The notes: a model not told the origin generated them from the sequence alone. DNA of 64,000 nt from Limnephilus marmoratus (GCA_917880885.1 OU862910.1:9684710-9748709); one strand, 5' to 3'. Numbered from the stretch's first letter, positions 23,731 through 35,068 are shown. A program made the numbers and translations.

Positions 23731-23955
23731 TGTGAGAGAGGTTTTTGGGGTGGTACACCTGTTTCCGTAAATACAAGAGCGAGACAGGTGATCTCACTAT
23801 AAAAGGAGATGCAGACATCTCCTCGCTCTCTTTTCCTACCGCCAGCACAATAGATAGGACGTTACTCCAGCCAACAAGTATAATAAATATCCATATCGCC
23901 AATTCGCGTATCATTACAAATAACCTAAGCCTACACTCCGAGTCTGTATATAACA
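23731..23955 (+). repeat. 3' LTR, complete
   Basis: 225 bp, TGTGAGAGAGG...ATATAACA. It contains TATAAAAG and AATAAA as in the 5' LTR. The 233-codon minus frame across this LTR is antisense and not a gene. Confidence 0.9.
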
Positions 23956-24480
23956 GACTCTCATCATTAATCACATGTAACTATGTTTTCTTCATCAGGA
24001 TTTGATTAATATTAAACGTATATAACTATAATATGTTCTTCATCACGATGTGATTAATATTAATCATAGTAACTATGTTTTCTTCATCAGGCTATGATTA
24101 ATATTAATCATATGTACCTAATTTTGTTTTCTTCATCAAGATATGATTAATATTAATCATATATAACTATGTCCTTCATCACGATATGATAAATACAAAT
24201 CATTGTAACTATGTTTTCTTCATCAGGATATGATTAATATTAATCATATGTAACTTTGTTTTCTTCATCAAGATTTGATTAATATTAATCATATATAACT
24301 ATGTTCTTCATCACGATATGATAAATACTAATCATTGTAACTATGTTTTCTTCATCAGGATATGATTAATATTAATCATATGTAACTATGTTTTCTTCAT
24401 CGGGATTTTATTAATATTAATCATGTGTAACTATTTTCTTAATCAGGTTAATTAAGGATTAATTAATTAATATTAATCAT
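23956..24480. repeat. Palindromic satellite, about 45-bp units in trimers
   Basis: About 11 units of 42-48 bp. Each has the perfect palindrome TGATTAATATTAATCA or a variant, then TAACTATGTTTTCTTCATCA and GGA or CGA. Variants cycle in threes (CATCACGA, CATCAGGA, CATCAAGA types), giving a higher-order period of about 134 bp. The last part degrades after 24440. The array starts exactly where the 3' LTR ends. Confidence 0.9.
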
Positions 24481-24696
24481 ATCCTCAAAGAAAATATAGT
24501 TTTGGAAACATGCAGATAATGTTAATAATGTAATGGTGTTATAAAAAAATATTTTTTTCATTAAATGTCAATTTTAATTTGAATGAGCGATATTTGATGA
24601 TTTTCCTACAAGTACGAGTACAAGATGAATATTTTGATAGTAGAATAACGTAATGCGAAAATCTTTCTATGGTAGTATTTAATCATTAAAGGCAAT
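24481..24696. other. Unassigned AT-rich DNA
   Basis: Nothing recognised. Confidence 0.5.
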
Positions 24697-24863
24697 ATTA
24701 ACGACTCTCAAACGAAAGATGTGAAACTGAAAAGAGGGAAAAAATCAGTCGCAACAAGGAAATGAATCCAGGACCTTCTTTGCCGGGAAATGCTGTGACC
24801 TAGATGCGATTGAATCTTTTTCTCTCTTTTCTGTTTCATATCTTTGGTTTGAGAGTCGTTAAT
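24697..24863. repeat. Foldback with tRNA-like centre
   Basis: Arms 24697-24740 and 24822-24863 are reverse complements with about four mismatches (ATTAACGACTCTCAAACGAA at the left end). The centre, read on minus, has GGTCCTGGATTCATTTCC (B-box-like) and ends GTTGCGACTG, like the tRNA-like units at 29284-29500. Confidence 0.65.
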
Positions 24864-25546
24864 TTTGTTATTTGAAAATTCATATTTTTAATGTGTCGGA
24901 GCTGTCAGCTGCTCTCGTGTCCGAGGTATTTGGTGCACGATTACGAGTATTATTTGATTTTCCTTTAGAGAAAGTTGAAAAACTTGTAAAAATCTTAAAT
25001 GAGATAAAAATGAGTGTATTCGTGGCTCTCCTCACTAGAGAATAAATTCTGCACCTGAGGCGGGCAAGCATTATTTTTATGCGTTTTAAAAATGAAAGCA
25101 TTATGAAAGTTTAAGTGTTCTTTTTAATTGGTTTCCCGTGAAATATTTCAACCAGACTTTAATGTATTTCTTGAAATCATTCTCCCTTTAGGTTTTCTTC
25201 TAAATCTCAGGTGGAAATTCTGAAAATACCTCATGTGCGCAGAAAGTATTTAGTTCTTAGCCGTAAAATTCCAAAAGTAGAAAAAAGATTGCATAGAATT
25301 GTTCTTATATAAAATTTTAGGAAGTATTTCAAAAATTGTACCGGAGAAGATAGATTTTAAATTTTTGATGACATAATAAATTAATTAATTTCATATTACT
25401 TTGTTAACATTACTTCATTACTCTGCCCACTTAATTTCTATATTTAACTTTAGTGTATTACTCATATCATTGAAGAGAACATTGGTCTTTTTTTTGTCTA
25501 ATGAAAATTATTAATGCTTGAAATGCTTATGGGCTTAGTACTTGAT
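24864..25546. other. Unassigned DNA
   Basis: No gene recognised. Confidence 0.5.
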
Positions 25547-25826
25547 AGCCTTCGTGGTTGAGTGGTTAGGGTCCTTGGTTAGAAAAAAGGTCGTGGTTTT
25601 AATTAATTTGTGTTATTTTACGACGCATTCATTTAAAATATTGCATATTTGTGGCACGTTTAACAGTGGTAGATATTTTCAGAGCAGCCAAGGTGACCTT
25701 TCAAAATCGAAACTTTGCTTAAAATGGATGTAGCCGTGTTTTGACCATATCTGAATAGCTAGGTGGTTCTCCATCTTTCAGTTTCCCGTTTTCTTCCTCT
25801 CCACACTACCTTCAGCGTCACAGCGG
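25547..25826 (+). mobile_element. S1 SINE, strongly degraded
   Basis: Keeps GTGGTTGAGTGG at the head, TTAATTTGTGTTATTTTAC, GGCACGTTTAACAGTGG, GACCATATCTGAATAGCTAG and CACTACCTTCAGCGTCACA. The central tRNA arm and the 3' end are lost. Confidence 0.7.
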
Positions 25827-26329
25827 CTCGTAAAAAATTTAAAAACGATGCGATGTTTTTTATTGTTAAACTATTGTCTACTGTGCTTCTGTTTACTTTG
25901 GCGTCGATTCAATAAAATACAAAATAGTTTTATTTATACTAGCGCGACCTTTGAAATCTAGGGATAGTCTGTGTCCTTGACAAATCAGTTTGAAAATGAT
26001 AGAATTAAAAAAATGACGTGTTGCCCATCTCAGTAAGTGTGAAACGCCTGTGTTGAGATGACAATTTACAGATTGGTTGTTAGCTAGGCTTTTGTTTATC
26101 TAATATCATGAAAATATTAGATTAAAATAAAATCAGTATTTTTTTCAAAATTATTCAAATCAAGGATGAATGTAGAAGATATTGAAGCTATTAAATTTCA
26201 GTTTGACAAAAAGGCTTCGTGATAAGAAAAAAAGGCAACTGAAAATTAGTTAAACGTACATAGTGCAGACGTGCAGTCAATAGTAAACATAACTATATAT
26301 GAAAAAATATGTTATGAAATTCCCCCGAT
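25827..26329. other. Unassigned DNA
   Basis: No gene recognised. Confidence 0.5.
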
Positions 26330-26880
26330 GGATGTGTTTATTGGAGGTAACCAATGATTTTACTTTTAAAGGATCTTTTGATTTGCGTGTTTCAAATGTC
26401 AGTAGGTAGAGAATTGAATAGCTTAGTAGCACTATGGGGGTCAAATTAGTTTTGTAAGCTGCTCTCCAACTGATAATGGCATGCTGAAGAATATACTATA
26501 CTAGTGCGTAGTATATTGAGTATCGATTTTTCGTTGATACGAAGTTTCTAATTCGTAAGAATATATAAATTAATTTCCTAGTTCTTTTTATTGTATGTCC
26601 GATATGATCTTTCCATTTTAGGTTTTTATCTATGATTATTCCGAGATATGTAATTTTATCCGCTATTTTCAGAAGTGAACAATTTTGTCGACAGTGATCA
26701 GTATCGTGTTGTGCGAGAGAATGATTATGTAAGATTATTTGAAGATTTGATATTTTGTTGGTGTTAATTTCGAAAGGGATGACATTTGTTTTATCACTAT
26801 TTAACGAAAGAAGGTTATAGTCAAACCATATTATGTCTTCTGTGGCTTTTAAATTAATTTTTTCTCACGTTTTTTCTTTT
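26330..26880 (-). pseudogene. LINE reverse transcriptase, C-terminal fragment
   Basis: On minus, in shifting frames, it reads LSLNSDKTNVIPFEI (about 26780-26825), then ITYLGIIIDKNLKWKDHI (about 26595-26650), then a degraded ALV..ISW..AYK stretch to about 26450. This is the order found after the FADD box in Jockey/CR1-superfamily LINEs. The catalytic part is absent and several stops interrupt it. It cannot be assigned to a named clade by eye. Confidence 0.7.
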
Positions 26881-27462
26881 ATTAAAAGCACTGTATTTAA
26901 AACTTCTATTCTTATAAGAGTTTTGAGAAACTGGGATAAAATATTATATTATAGTTATCAGGTAGGTACGTTATCACTTGTCCGAATTCTTATTACAATC
27001 AGTTCCAATTTTGAAAAAGACAATTAAATTCAAAGCGAATTTGAGTTCGTAGAACCAGAGCCACGTAGAATGTTAAGGCTACCGCAATTAGTATTTTTGA
27101 TCTTAGAATGAACTTGCCTAACAGAATATCCATATCTAAATGAAACAATTAAGTAGAAACTACACAGATCAGATCTGGGATAAGCTGGGTCAAATTGATA
27201 TCAAGCTCTTGGTACAGTTGCCTCGAGTTGTGTTTTCATCTGTTTAAGCTTATTTAAGATAAATTCTTTTTGTTTTCCATCCTAAAATCACCGCAACATT
27301 ATTCGGTACGGCTTCGTGTTAATCCTGTGGGTCTTTTGGAAGTTATCTTGTTCCTGTTAAAAGCCCTCGGGTCGAAGAGTACGGGTCATACTTATTCTAT
27401 CAGCTCCTAATATCCAACTTACGAATTTTCCATGTATTCTATTATTTTATTATTACTATAGA
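26881..27462. other. Unassigned DNA
   Basis: No gene recognised. Confidence 0.5.
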
Positions 27463-27598
27463 TTTTTTTTTATATAAAGAAAGACAAACATTCCCGGGTT
27501 ACGAATAACCCAACAATGTTTGAAAATCTCCTACTACCACCACAGAAAGCCGAAAATGTTGCTTGTGTTGTGATGGAGGACTTAGCCAGCCGAGGAAA
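27463..27598 (-). mobile_element. S2 SINE, body and tail only
   Basis: About 120 bp identical or nearly so to 45410-45533 (GGGTTACGAATAACCCAACA, CAGAAAGCCGAAAATGTTGC). The tRNA-like head is cut off at CCGAGGAA. Confidence 0.8.
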
Positions 27599-27798
27599 TA
27601 TATAGCCGATATCAGTTGATCTACCAACATGTCTTCCCAAATAATACACCATCAAGAAAACCAACACGCAAGATAAAACACAGTTCTCTCCTTTACCGCG
27701 AACATTAAGAAATTATTACACTATCACTGCTCTAATAATGATGGAGGTAGACATTTTTAATAAAAGTTATTAAAAATGGTATATAAAAACTTTTTTAT

Positions 27799-27844
27799 AT
27801 ACCGCACAAGAGTCCCAACTGGAGTCAGTGAGACTATGGCATCC
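27799..27844 (-). mobile_element. S1 SINE 3'-end fragment
   Basis: Only the last 45 bp or so of S1 on minus (GGATGCCATAGTCTCACTG... then TTGTGCGGTAT). Confidence 0.7.
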
Positions 27845-27909
27845 TATTCTATATTATATTTTAGGTTTAATGATTCTTGTTTAATTCCACCGTTATTGTT
27901 TATCATTAT

Positions 27910-28057
27910 GGAACGTACCCATACTACGTGACCCGTTCAGGGGGGGGTCTTCAAAATACCACGCTTGGTACAAGTGAGCGGCGGGGGGCTTAGGTTTTAG
28001 TCACCGGGGGGGGGTTAAAAATTGCAAAAAGTTGGTCACGTAGTATGGGTACGTTCC
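27910..28057. mobile_element. MITE, perfect 24-bp inverted ends
   Basis: 148 bp. Ends 27910-27933 and 28034-28057 are exact reverse complements, starting GGAACGTACCCATACTACGT. The inside is rich in G runs. I see no clear target duplication, so the superfamily is not assigned. Confidence 0.85.
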
Positions 28058-28159
28058 CTTATCTGTTATCCTGTGCCAAAATAGCACTGTTATTGTTAAT
28101 TTTGTTCTTTTGGCATTGCTTTGTATATACCTACTGTATATTCTTTGTTTCATATTTTT

Positions 28160-28559
28160 GACGGCTGGCGTGGTCTAGCGGTAAGGCTTTTGATTCGCAA
28201 TCTGAAGGTCGCGGGATCGAATCCTGGCGTGGGCAAATAAATTTTATTTGATAATTTGTGTTATTTCACGATTAATTCATTTTAAATAATATATAGTATA
28301 TTTGCGGCACGTTCCAGAGTGGAAGATAGTCTTAGTATCGCTCTGGTGTAAGACCACCATTCAGAACTGAAACGTTGTTTGAAATGGTTTTAGCCATGTT
28401 CGGTGACCAGATCTGAAAAACAAGGTACTTCTCTACCTCTCTCTTTCCTTCCCCACTTCCTTCAGCCTCACAACATACCCCAATTGGGGATGCAATAGAC
28501 TCACTGGTTTCAGACGGGAGCAGCTGGGACTCTTGTGAGGTGTTCACATAAAAAAAAAA
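28160..28559 (+). mobile_element. S1 SINE, full length
   Basis: Head GACGGCTGGCGTGGTCTAGC with a B-box-like GGGATCGAATCC, S1 body, A9 tail. The antisense 71-codon frame is not a gene. Confidence 0.85.
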
Positions 28560-28689
28560 CCTTTAATCAATATTTTGTAAGGACTCGTTCGGAACACAAT
28601 AGAATTATTTTAAAGTTTATTATAGTTAAGCGTACTTGAAGTGAAATAACACTAAACTTCGCTATATAAATATTACGTTATTATTATTT

Positions 28690-28972
28690 CCCCAGTTGTG
28701 GTATTTTATCAGGCTGGAGGTTGTGGGGGAATGGAGATAGGGAATTCAAAGGTAGGGAAGTACCTAGCTACTCAGATATAGTCACCAAATATGGTTAAAG
28801 CCATTTCAAACAACATCCAAATTCTGAATGGTGGTCTTTAACCGGGGAAATACTGAGAGTATCTTTCACTCTGGAACGTGGCGCAACTATTTATTATTTT
28901 AAAGGATCAAAATGTAAATAAATAATACGCGACCTCCAGATTGCTAGTCGAGAGCCTTACTCCCACCTCACT
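28690..28972 (-). mobile_element. S1 SINE, degraded
   Basis: Minus copy that retains CCTCCAGATTGCTAGTCGAG (head side), GGAAGTACCTAGCTA, GCCATTTCAAACAAC and CCAGTTGTGG phrases. Both ends are eroded. Confidence 0.7.
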
Positions 28973-29199
28973 GATACAGGTGTCAATAATAAATTGTTTA
29001 CGTGCCTACTTATCTATTTTTTTATACATCTGGTTTGTCATTTTATTTAGTACTCAATTATTATTAATTTCCCATTAAATATTCATGTTTTAAGTTTTGG
29101 GAATCATGCCCCTCATATTATTACAAAAAAAATTTTTTTGGAATAACTCTTGTTATAAGTCATAATAACTTTTGAAGGTTATACCTATCAAAGAATATA
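28973..29199. other. Unassigned DNA
   Basis: Nothing recognised. Confidence 0.5.
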
Positions 29200-29590
29200 T
29201 CATTGGAGAAGAAGGTAGTACTAATAAATCTACATAAACTAAAATATGAAAAAGAACAAGACAAAGAAAAATACAAAGATAACGGTCGCAACTGGAACTC
29301 GAACCCATCTGATCTTTTTTCTCCAGTTCAAATATCTAAACCAACTCAGCCATTGGGACCTCTTATATTTTTAAGTATTAAGAATTTTTTATTTGAGATC
29401 GACAAAAATGACTTAAAACTAATAGGTCCCAATGGCTGACTTAGATGGAGTTTGTCCCGGTAAGACAAGAGATCCTGGGTTCGAGTCCCAGTTGCGACCC
29501 AGTTCGACCCAGTTAGATTTTGTTTTTCTGGGACTTGTTCTTTTTTCATTTTTTCGTTTAGCTTTATCTTCTTCTTCAATGATTTAAAAA
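29200..29590. repeat. Inverted pair of tRNA-like units
   Basis: Unit 29284-29372 (minus) and unit 29426-29500 (plus) face each other. Both run from GGTCCCAATGGCTGA to a T-arm-like GGGTTCGAGT(C/T)CC(A) and end AGTTGCGACC. The outer flanks (29205-29283 and 29501-29590) are also related, rich in GAAAAA / TTTTTC. Another copy of unit end plus flank lies at 54245-54345. They may be tRNA-derived foldbacks or SINE heads. The cloverleaf is imperfect, so I do not call functional tRNAs. Confidence 0.7.
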
Positions 29591-30185
29591 ATAATCATAA
29601 TATTTTTATGTCTTATCGAATAGTTTCTCTTTTATTTTTATTTTAGTAAGAGCATTTTAATTTATATTTTTATCAAAAAAAATACATAATTATGAAAACA
29701 TTAGAAATACGAAATGATCCAAAAGAAACATTTTACAAGTTTGTACACTTTTTGAAAGCTCTATAAAAAAAACTACAAAGATTATTAAAATTTAATTTTT
29801 ATGTTTAAATAATAGTAGACAGGATATTTATTTCCGTAAAATAATTTCGTCTATATTTCCATTATAGTGCCGCTGGAATTCCTCGAATCTGGCATCTAGA
29901 TTTTGAAAATCTCTTTGACACAAAGCTCGCGGGATGTCGGATGATCTCTTGACGTACTCGTATATTTGCCTGTTGTTGGATACATTGGATTTACACTAGG
30001 TACCCGTATATGTCATTTTGTTGCATTGAAGTCCTGCTATTGTAAATCCAATTCAATTTTTGACGCAAATTTGATCGGGGTATCGTCAAAGCACTCGAAC
30101 GCTTGCGCATCGACAAGCCAGGATCTTCTCGTACAGCCACGTCATCTACCATCTGTCGTTAACTGTGAGGACGCTGCGTGAGGGA
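29591..30185. other. Unassigned AT-rich DNA
   Basis: No gene recognised. Confidence 0.5.
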
Positions 30186-30405
30186 TCTTTTTAAGGACAG
30201 GAAGTAGTGAACATGTCATAGGAGGAGAGAAACACAGAGGCCCGCAAATCGTTCCACATTCGAATTGTTCATGAAGGAGTTTTTGGGAAATGATCAATGA
30301 CGATAATTCCTCAAAGCATCATCCATTTAAATACAGGTGGCATTAGGACAGGATTTCCTCCTGACGTCGGTATTCTAAAGATTGCAATCCGTTTATTTCA
30401 ATAGG
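30186..30405 (-). repeat. LINE family L1a fragment, degraded
   Basis: Matches the minus-strand LINE at 49100-49440: GAAACACAGAGGCCCGCAAA, TCGTTCCACA, CAAAGCATC(A)TCCAT, TCTAAAGATTGCAATCCG. The central part is deleted. Confidence 0.7.
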
Positions 30406-32112
30406 GGTATCAAGGTCACCTTTAACTTATATATTACACTACGACATTATTTTTAATTTTGTTATCAGAAATGTGAATAAAACAGGTGCCGAACAATCCC
30501 ATTTACATCTCACAAGAGCGCAAAAGACTGGGGAAATAATACTTCGCCACCCAGTTGGGTAGTGTTGTGAAGTTGGTTATAGCAAGGGATTTATTAACGT
30601 GGGTCTTGAAGAGGTCCGGATAATATGAAGGAGGAAAAACAGATGCTTAATTGTTTTACACAGAAAGTGTGTTTCCATGTCTGAACTAGCGGGTGCTGCT
30701 GACCTCGCAAACCTGCACCGATCGGTTCCTCCACAAGAGCAATATCAAAAGTACAAAAACTTGATTTTCCATAAGCCGGGTTTGAAATCATTTGTATTTA
30801 TAAAACTCGTTTCAAGGGGGGGAAATTATACGTTTACTTCATCTAAATTGTAAAAAGAAATTTCAACTCTGGTTTTTTTAACTAATTGAAAAATTTGGTC
30901 GCATTTTATTCAGACATTTTGATCAACAGCGCGGAATAAAATTATTCTGTCGGAATATTAAAAGCCATTCTTCAGCTCATTAATGAAAATAATAAACAAC
31001 TTCGACCTTCAGCATGGAAATTTTTTCTCTAACCACTCTGCTTTAATTGTTAATTTAAATAAAAACTTGAATAAATTCTGGCTAAAAGTGGGTCAAAACT
31101 GTACGTCATTGGTGATCTACTTATTGACCCGGTTCCCGGCACGTTGCAAGCAGACTTTCGGTTTCCTGATAGACGCGACGTCAGAAGGTGGTATGACAAG
31201 GACATTATTCTGCAGAATTATTAATGGATGCTAAGAGGTACGAGCGCTTAATATCACGATCCTAGCCCTAAAGTAACTTTCACTCCATTATGTATGCATA
31301 TTTTCTTAATAAATGCCAGCTTGTTTCAACTACACTGATTATTTCCATATTTCTGACTTTGTGATGCTTTTGCATTGTTAATCAGGTTGCTTTCTTCAAT
31401 CACAGTTTTTTTTTTGTGATACTCCATAACATTTTAACTTTCCAAATCCAGTGGAACTAAGGTATCCCCATATGGGGAACGCGGGTGAAGAGAAGAAAGA
31501 AGAAAATGATGTACCAAATTATGCATTATACAATACTGCCGCCACGGGGAGAGCCACAGTATTTTCCTTAAGTGTCTCAAGAACGATTCTGTTTTTTAAT
31601 TATGACGGTAGAATAACACTCTATTGAGTGAATAGTTCTCTAGTGAGGTGTTCACAAAACACTACTACTAAAAAAATTACGTATAGTTACTTATTATTAG
31701 GTATTTTTTATAACTGGTATTTATTTAGATATATAGTAAAATATATATTTTTTTTTTATTATCGTATAAAAGTTATATGCAATGGGAATTTATACCCGCT
31801 AAGCTACTGCAAGTAACTTATCAGCAGGAGATTAGTTCCACAGATTAGTTAAAACAATACATGAAATAATCCTAAACGCGTCAGCGTGGCAACAACATAC
31901 ACATATAACAGCATATTAACTATAAATATATGTTAATGGACTTATCTCCAATTTATTTCCAACTTTTAATGGACTTTTGTTCAATTTACAAAATCAGTAG
32001 AATGAAATTTATAAAAAAGTTAATTATAAGATTAAAGGATGGTTTATGAAAGCAAATACAAAGAGGTAGAGAAAAACATAAGAAAATAGAAGCGACAAGT
32101 CAAGTCAAGACC
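30406..32112. other. Unassigned DNA
   Basis: No gene recognised. It holds several short A/T-rich runs and no clear repeat match within the window. Confidence 0.5.
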
Positions 32113-33149
32113 CAGGGCCGGATCTACGAAATCTGGCGCCCTGTGCAGTAGGTACCGATGGCGCCCCCCCCCCCTACATTTTTATTTTGATTAAAAATTC
32201 GTTCACCCCAATTTTTTATTTCATTTTAATTTTATTATTATTTTTTTTACATTAATTTATAAAATAAAATCAAGACATATAAAGGGTGTAACTTTTCCAA
32301 GTGACCTGGCGGTAGCTCTCACACTCGTTTTTTTTAAAGAGAGGATCGCCAGGAGCCCTATACTCTCTGAATCTATTGGGTAAACATAAATTATGGTGCT
32401 ATTTTAATTATTTTAGGAAAAACTCTTTGCAAGTTATGCTTTAAAATAATACAACGAATTGTTTGTTTGTGCCCGTACCATGATTTAAAATATAGGTTAC
32501 GAGACAATGCGGGTGGTTTCGCTGAACTAGGTCCATTATACATTCTTGAGATTTACTGCGTTTATGTACCCATATACCCAACGCGAATATTAGAAAAAGC
32601 AAATACAAATACGTTCTCATGGCAACGTACAACACAAGAATAGCATCTACTAGCTTCTGACAGGCAGTCCCGACGAGAGACAGTGAGCAGTGATAATAAG
32701 AATATAACCTCAAATTTGTACCTTGCATTTTTCCTATGTTGAGCGAACGAACACTAAACACTGACGTTTGGTATCAACGGCTTACGAACAAAAATACCGC
32801 GCTGTGATTGGTTATTGAATTTGGATCGCACCTATTCGTCGTAAAACACGGTAAAAGATATATGGAAAAATAGATCTTACGTTTAAACTAAATATATGGA
32901 ATTTGTAAAAAAATTCTGTAACTGACTATAAATTCGTAAGCCGTTGATACCAACCAGATGCGTGCGCATTCTGTTTCTTTGGAAAGTGTTGCTAGAGCGT
33001 AATAATTATTTCGTACTATGGGTAATTTTGAAACGATTCAGGGAATATTATAACTAAATTTTAATACAATATTTATTTTCTCACGGCGCCCCTTCGGAGT
33101 TGGCGCCAGGTTTTTGCACGTTTTTGAACGTATGGCAGATCCGGCGCTG
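32113..33149. mobile_element. hAT-like DNA element, non-autonomous
   Basis: Inverted ends CAGGGCCGGATCTACG and CAGCGCCGGATCTGCC (13 of 16 match), each followed by TGGCGCC further in. Flanks CAAGACC (32106-32112) and TAAGACC (33150-33156) look like a near-matching duplication of 7 bp. CAG...CTG termini with GGCGCC-rich ends recall hAT-type elements (inference). No transposase seen. A smaller MITE sits inside. Confidence 0.55.
32768..32953. mobile_element. MITE with perfect 20-bp inverted ends
   Basis: Arms 32768-32787 (TTGGTATCAACGGCTTACGA) and 32934-32953 are exact reverse complements. It is 186 bp, nested in the hAT-like element. Confidence 0.8.
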
Positions 33150-33389
33150 TAAGACCACGGTAGAATTTACAATATTTATAACTTTTTAGTGCTCTGTCCA
33201 AATCATGGCATTACTTCCAAAAAAATCAAGGTTTCCACAACATCCATAATTAATTGAGTGTCGGTTAAGTAAGAGCAGTTCAATATTTCTGAGTCTATGG
33301 GATGTGCTATTGAAGCGAATGAGATGTAGTAAAGTAGGTGAAACAATAATACAATTAATTATTTTGAAGAAACAATGAGGTTAATTTTT

Positions 33390-33940
33390 CCCACGGTCAT
33401 CTAAAGGAGAAAGATTTAGAGTTAGTTCAATTTCATCATATGTGTATCCTCTTTCTGATCTTAGCCTTCTGGCAATCCCTCAAGGACCGATGTTAAACTG
33501 ATTCAATGCGACGAACATGGACGCCTAAAAAAGAGACCAAACGTCACAAGCATATTCAAGATGGGGGCAAACCAAGGAGCAGTAAAGAGTTCTTAGGGTA
33601 TAAAACCACTATTTTAAAACAATATCAACATGTTTCGACAACAATGTTGTCTTCATCAGGATATGTTACTATAAACATTGTTGTCGAAACATGTTGATAT
33701 TGTTTTAAAAATAGTGGTTTTATACAAAGTAATCAGTTATTCATTATATGAAAAATGATGCCACAAAATAAATTTGCAAAGTTTGAAGAAGTTCTTAGGG
33801 TGTTTATATTTTTGAAGTCAGAGAAAATTCTAGTGATGAAACAAAGCAGGTTGGTATTCTGTAATGTGTTGGAAATAAAGAGCGTATAGGGTACTTTGTT
33901 TAGGTATTTATTGGAGACCGGCTCAACAGCCAAAGAGGAC
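33390..33940 (-). pseudogene. LINE reverse transcriptase C-terminal fragment, split by insertion
   Basis: On minus, DFKNINTLR (from about 33830) continues across the inserted element at 33600-33789 into TLYCSLVCPHLEYACDVWS (about 33540-33597), then RRLRSERGYTYDEIEL near 33430. 'LYCSLVRPHLEYA..VW' is a hallmark of the post-RT region of Jockey/CR1-superfamily LINEs. A stop and frame changes make it inactive. The RT catalytic part is not present. Confidence 0.75.
33600..33789 (-). mobile_element. Short Penelope-like palindromic element
   Basis: 190 bp between 12-bp direct repeats AGTTCTTAGGGT (33588-33599 and 33790-33801). Arms about 33600-33649 and 33675-33726 are nearly exact reverse complements. 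A tail of about 63 bp follows the right arm. On minus, CCTGATGAA, a GACAAC/GTTGTC stem and GAAAC (33632-33659) form a hammerhead-like core. It has no coding part. Long target duplications, inverted ends and an end extension fit Penelope-like elements; I infer a minimal derivative. Confidence 0.65.
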
Positions 33941-34624
33941 AGATCTCGCTTACTTTATATAGACTCACGCAAGCATTCTGTCTCGCTTGCGCTCGTTCCC
34001 ATTCATGCATGCATTAAAATATTATTTACGTAGTTTATTTCGAAAACGATTGTATAAAAACATATAAACTGATTGTATTTTTAAATTGCCTCCGCTGTGT
34101 TTCAAAACCGCAACTTTAGTGTCCAGAGTCGAATACACCTCTGCCATGGATAACATATTTTAACTAATTAATTCATTAATAAATACATACATCACATGAT
34201 ATTTAGAACACTTTATTACGTCATTATACTACCACGGCTTAGTTAAAGCAAACCATTGGCAATCGTTTGAGCACAAGCCGTACAGAATCTTGAAATGTCT
34301 CAAATCAGAGGAATTCTACAATAATATTATGAACAGATATCTTTTCCACGAAGCGTGTACCGTCTCTAGGGAACGGTGCTGGGAGTTCGGTTCTGGGGCT
34401 ATACATGTAATATTAAGAAATTAAAACAGATAAGTAATTATGTTCCTGAATTTCTTTTAAATCATTGTAATTTGAGCAAAATTGTAGAATTGTACTGTCC
34501 CGAATCAGTGGAATTGTGTACTATATAAAAAAGTAAGACCTTGGAACAATTCATTCGATGACAAAATCTTGGAACAATAATTAAGTACGTACTAAAATTT
34601 CAATCTATAAAATCGTCAATTATC
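33941..34624. other. Mostly unassigned; one R4 repeat copy
   Basis: 34236-34420 is a copy of repeat R4 (GGCTTAGTTAAAGCAAACCA...), also at 37187-37345, 37363-37440 and 39674-39830. The rest shows nothing recognisable. Confidence 0.55.
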
Positions 34625-34627
34625 TAA

Positions 34628-35065
34628 AGCCTTGATGGCACGGTGACACGGCGAATTACAAGCTACTATCTACTAAGTTTTAAAAGCGGGTAAATCGGCG
34701 AGTGAGATTGTCATGATGACACACAAAACTGTCCACTCGCTCAGAAGCGTAGGAAACTGAGGCCGCTGCTAGTGCCAGTAACAAGAATAACGACGCCTGC
34801 GTGAACTAATTCTTCAGATGTTTTGCAGTCGAAATCAGCTGTTTATCGGAAGCCATGTTGGAAACGTAAATAAACCAATCACGAGCAAGCGGTGCAAGCG
34901 TGTAGGCGAGTAAAGTTGACGACCTTTCAACTTTTTTCGTAGATTGTCAACAATCTGCTAGTTGCTGCTAGTTAGCAAGTGACACGATGACAGTGGGCGA
35001 GTTTACTAACAGATAGTGAATTTCCCAGATAGTAGCTTGTAAACTAGCCGTGTGTCATCGAGGCT
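34628..35065. mobile_element. MITE, PIF/Harbinger-like
   Basis: 438 bp. Ends AGCCTTGATGGCAC and AGCCTCGATGACAC inward, with similarity over about 40 bp and patchily to about 100 bp. TAA lies on both sides (34625-34627, 35066-35068). A 3-bp TAA duplication is typical of PIF/Harbinger (established), so the assignment is inferred. No transposase. Confidence 0.7.
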
Positions 35066-35068
35066 TAA

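Larger units (their letters stand above)
18476..23955 (+). mobile_element. Ty3-type (Mag-like) LTR retrotransposon, defective
   Basis: About 5.5 kb. Order: LTR, primer site, leader with an S1 SINE, gag, protease, reverse transcriptase, RNase H, integrase, polypurine tract, LTR. Integrase after RT/RNase H places it in Ty3 (Metaviridae). Two zinc knuckles and the gag style suggest the Mag clade (inference). The LTRs differ at about 3 of 217 sites, so insertion is fairly recent. The 5' LTR lacks its first 8 bases, and I see no target duplication (left flank hairpin, right flank satellite), so the left edge was rearranged after insertion. Two frameshifts disable pol. Confidence 0.9.

Noticed and set aside
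23273..23974. 233-codon minus-strand frame
   Set aside because: Antisense to integrase end and 3' LTR; part of it recurs antisense to the 5' LTR at 18046-18651.
23956..24480. CRISPR-like array
   Set aside because: Units are contiguous with no unique spacers and the setting is eukaryotic; a satellite.
29284..29500. Two functional tRNA genes
   Set aside because: Only the T arm and parts of the acceptor are convincing; D and anticodon arms do not fold, and flanks are repeated.
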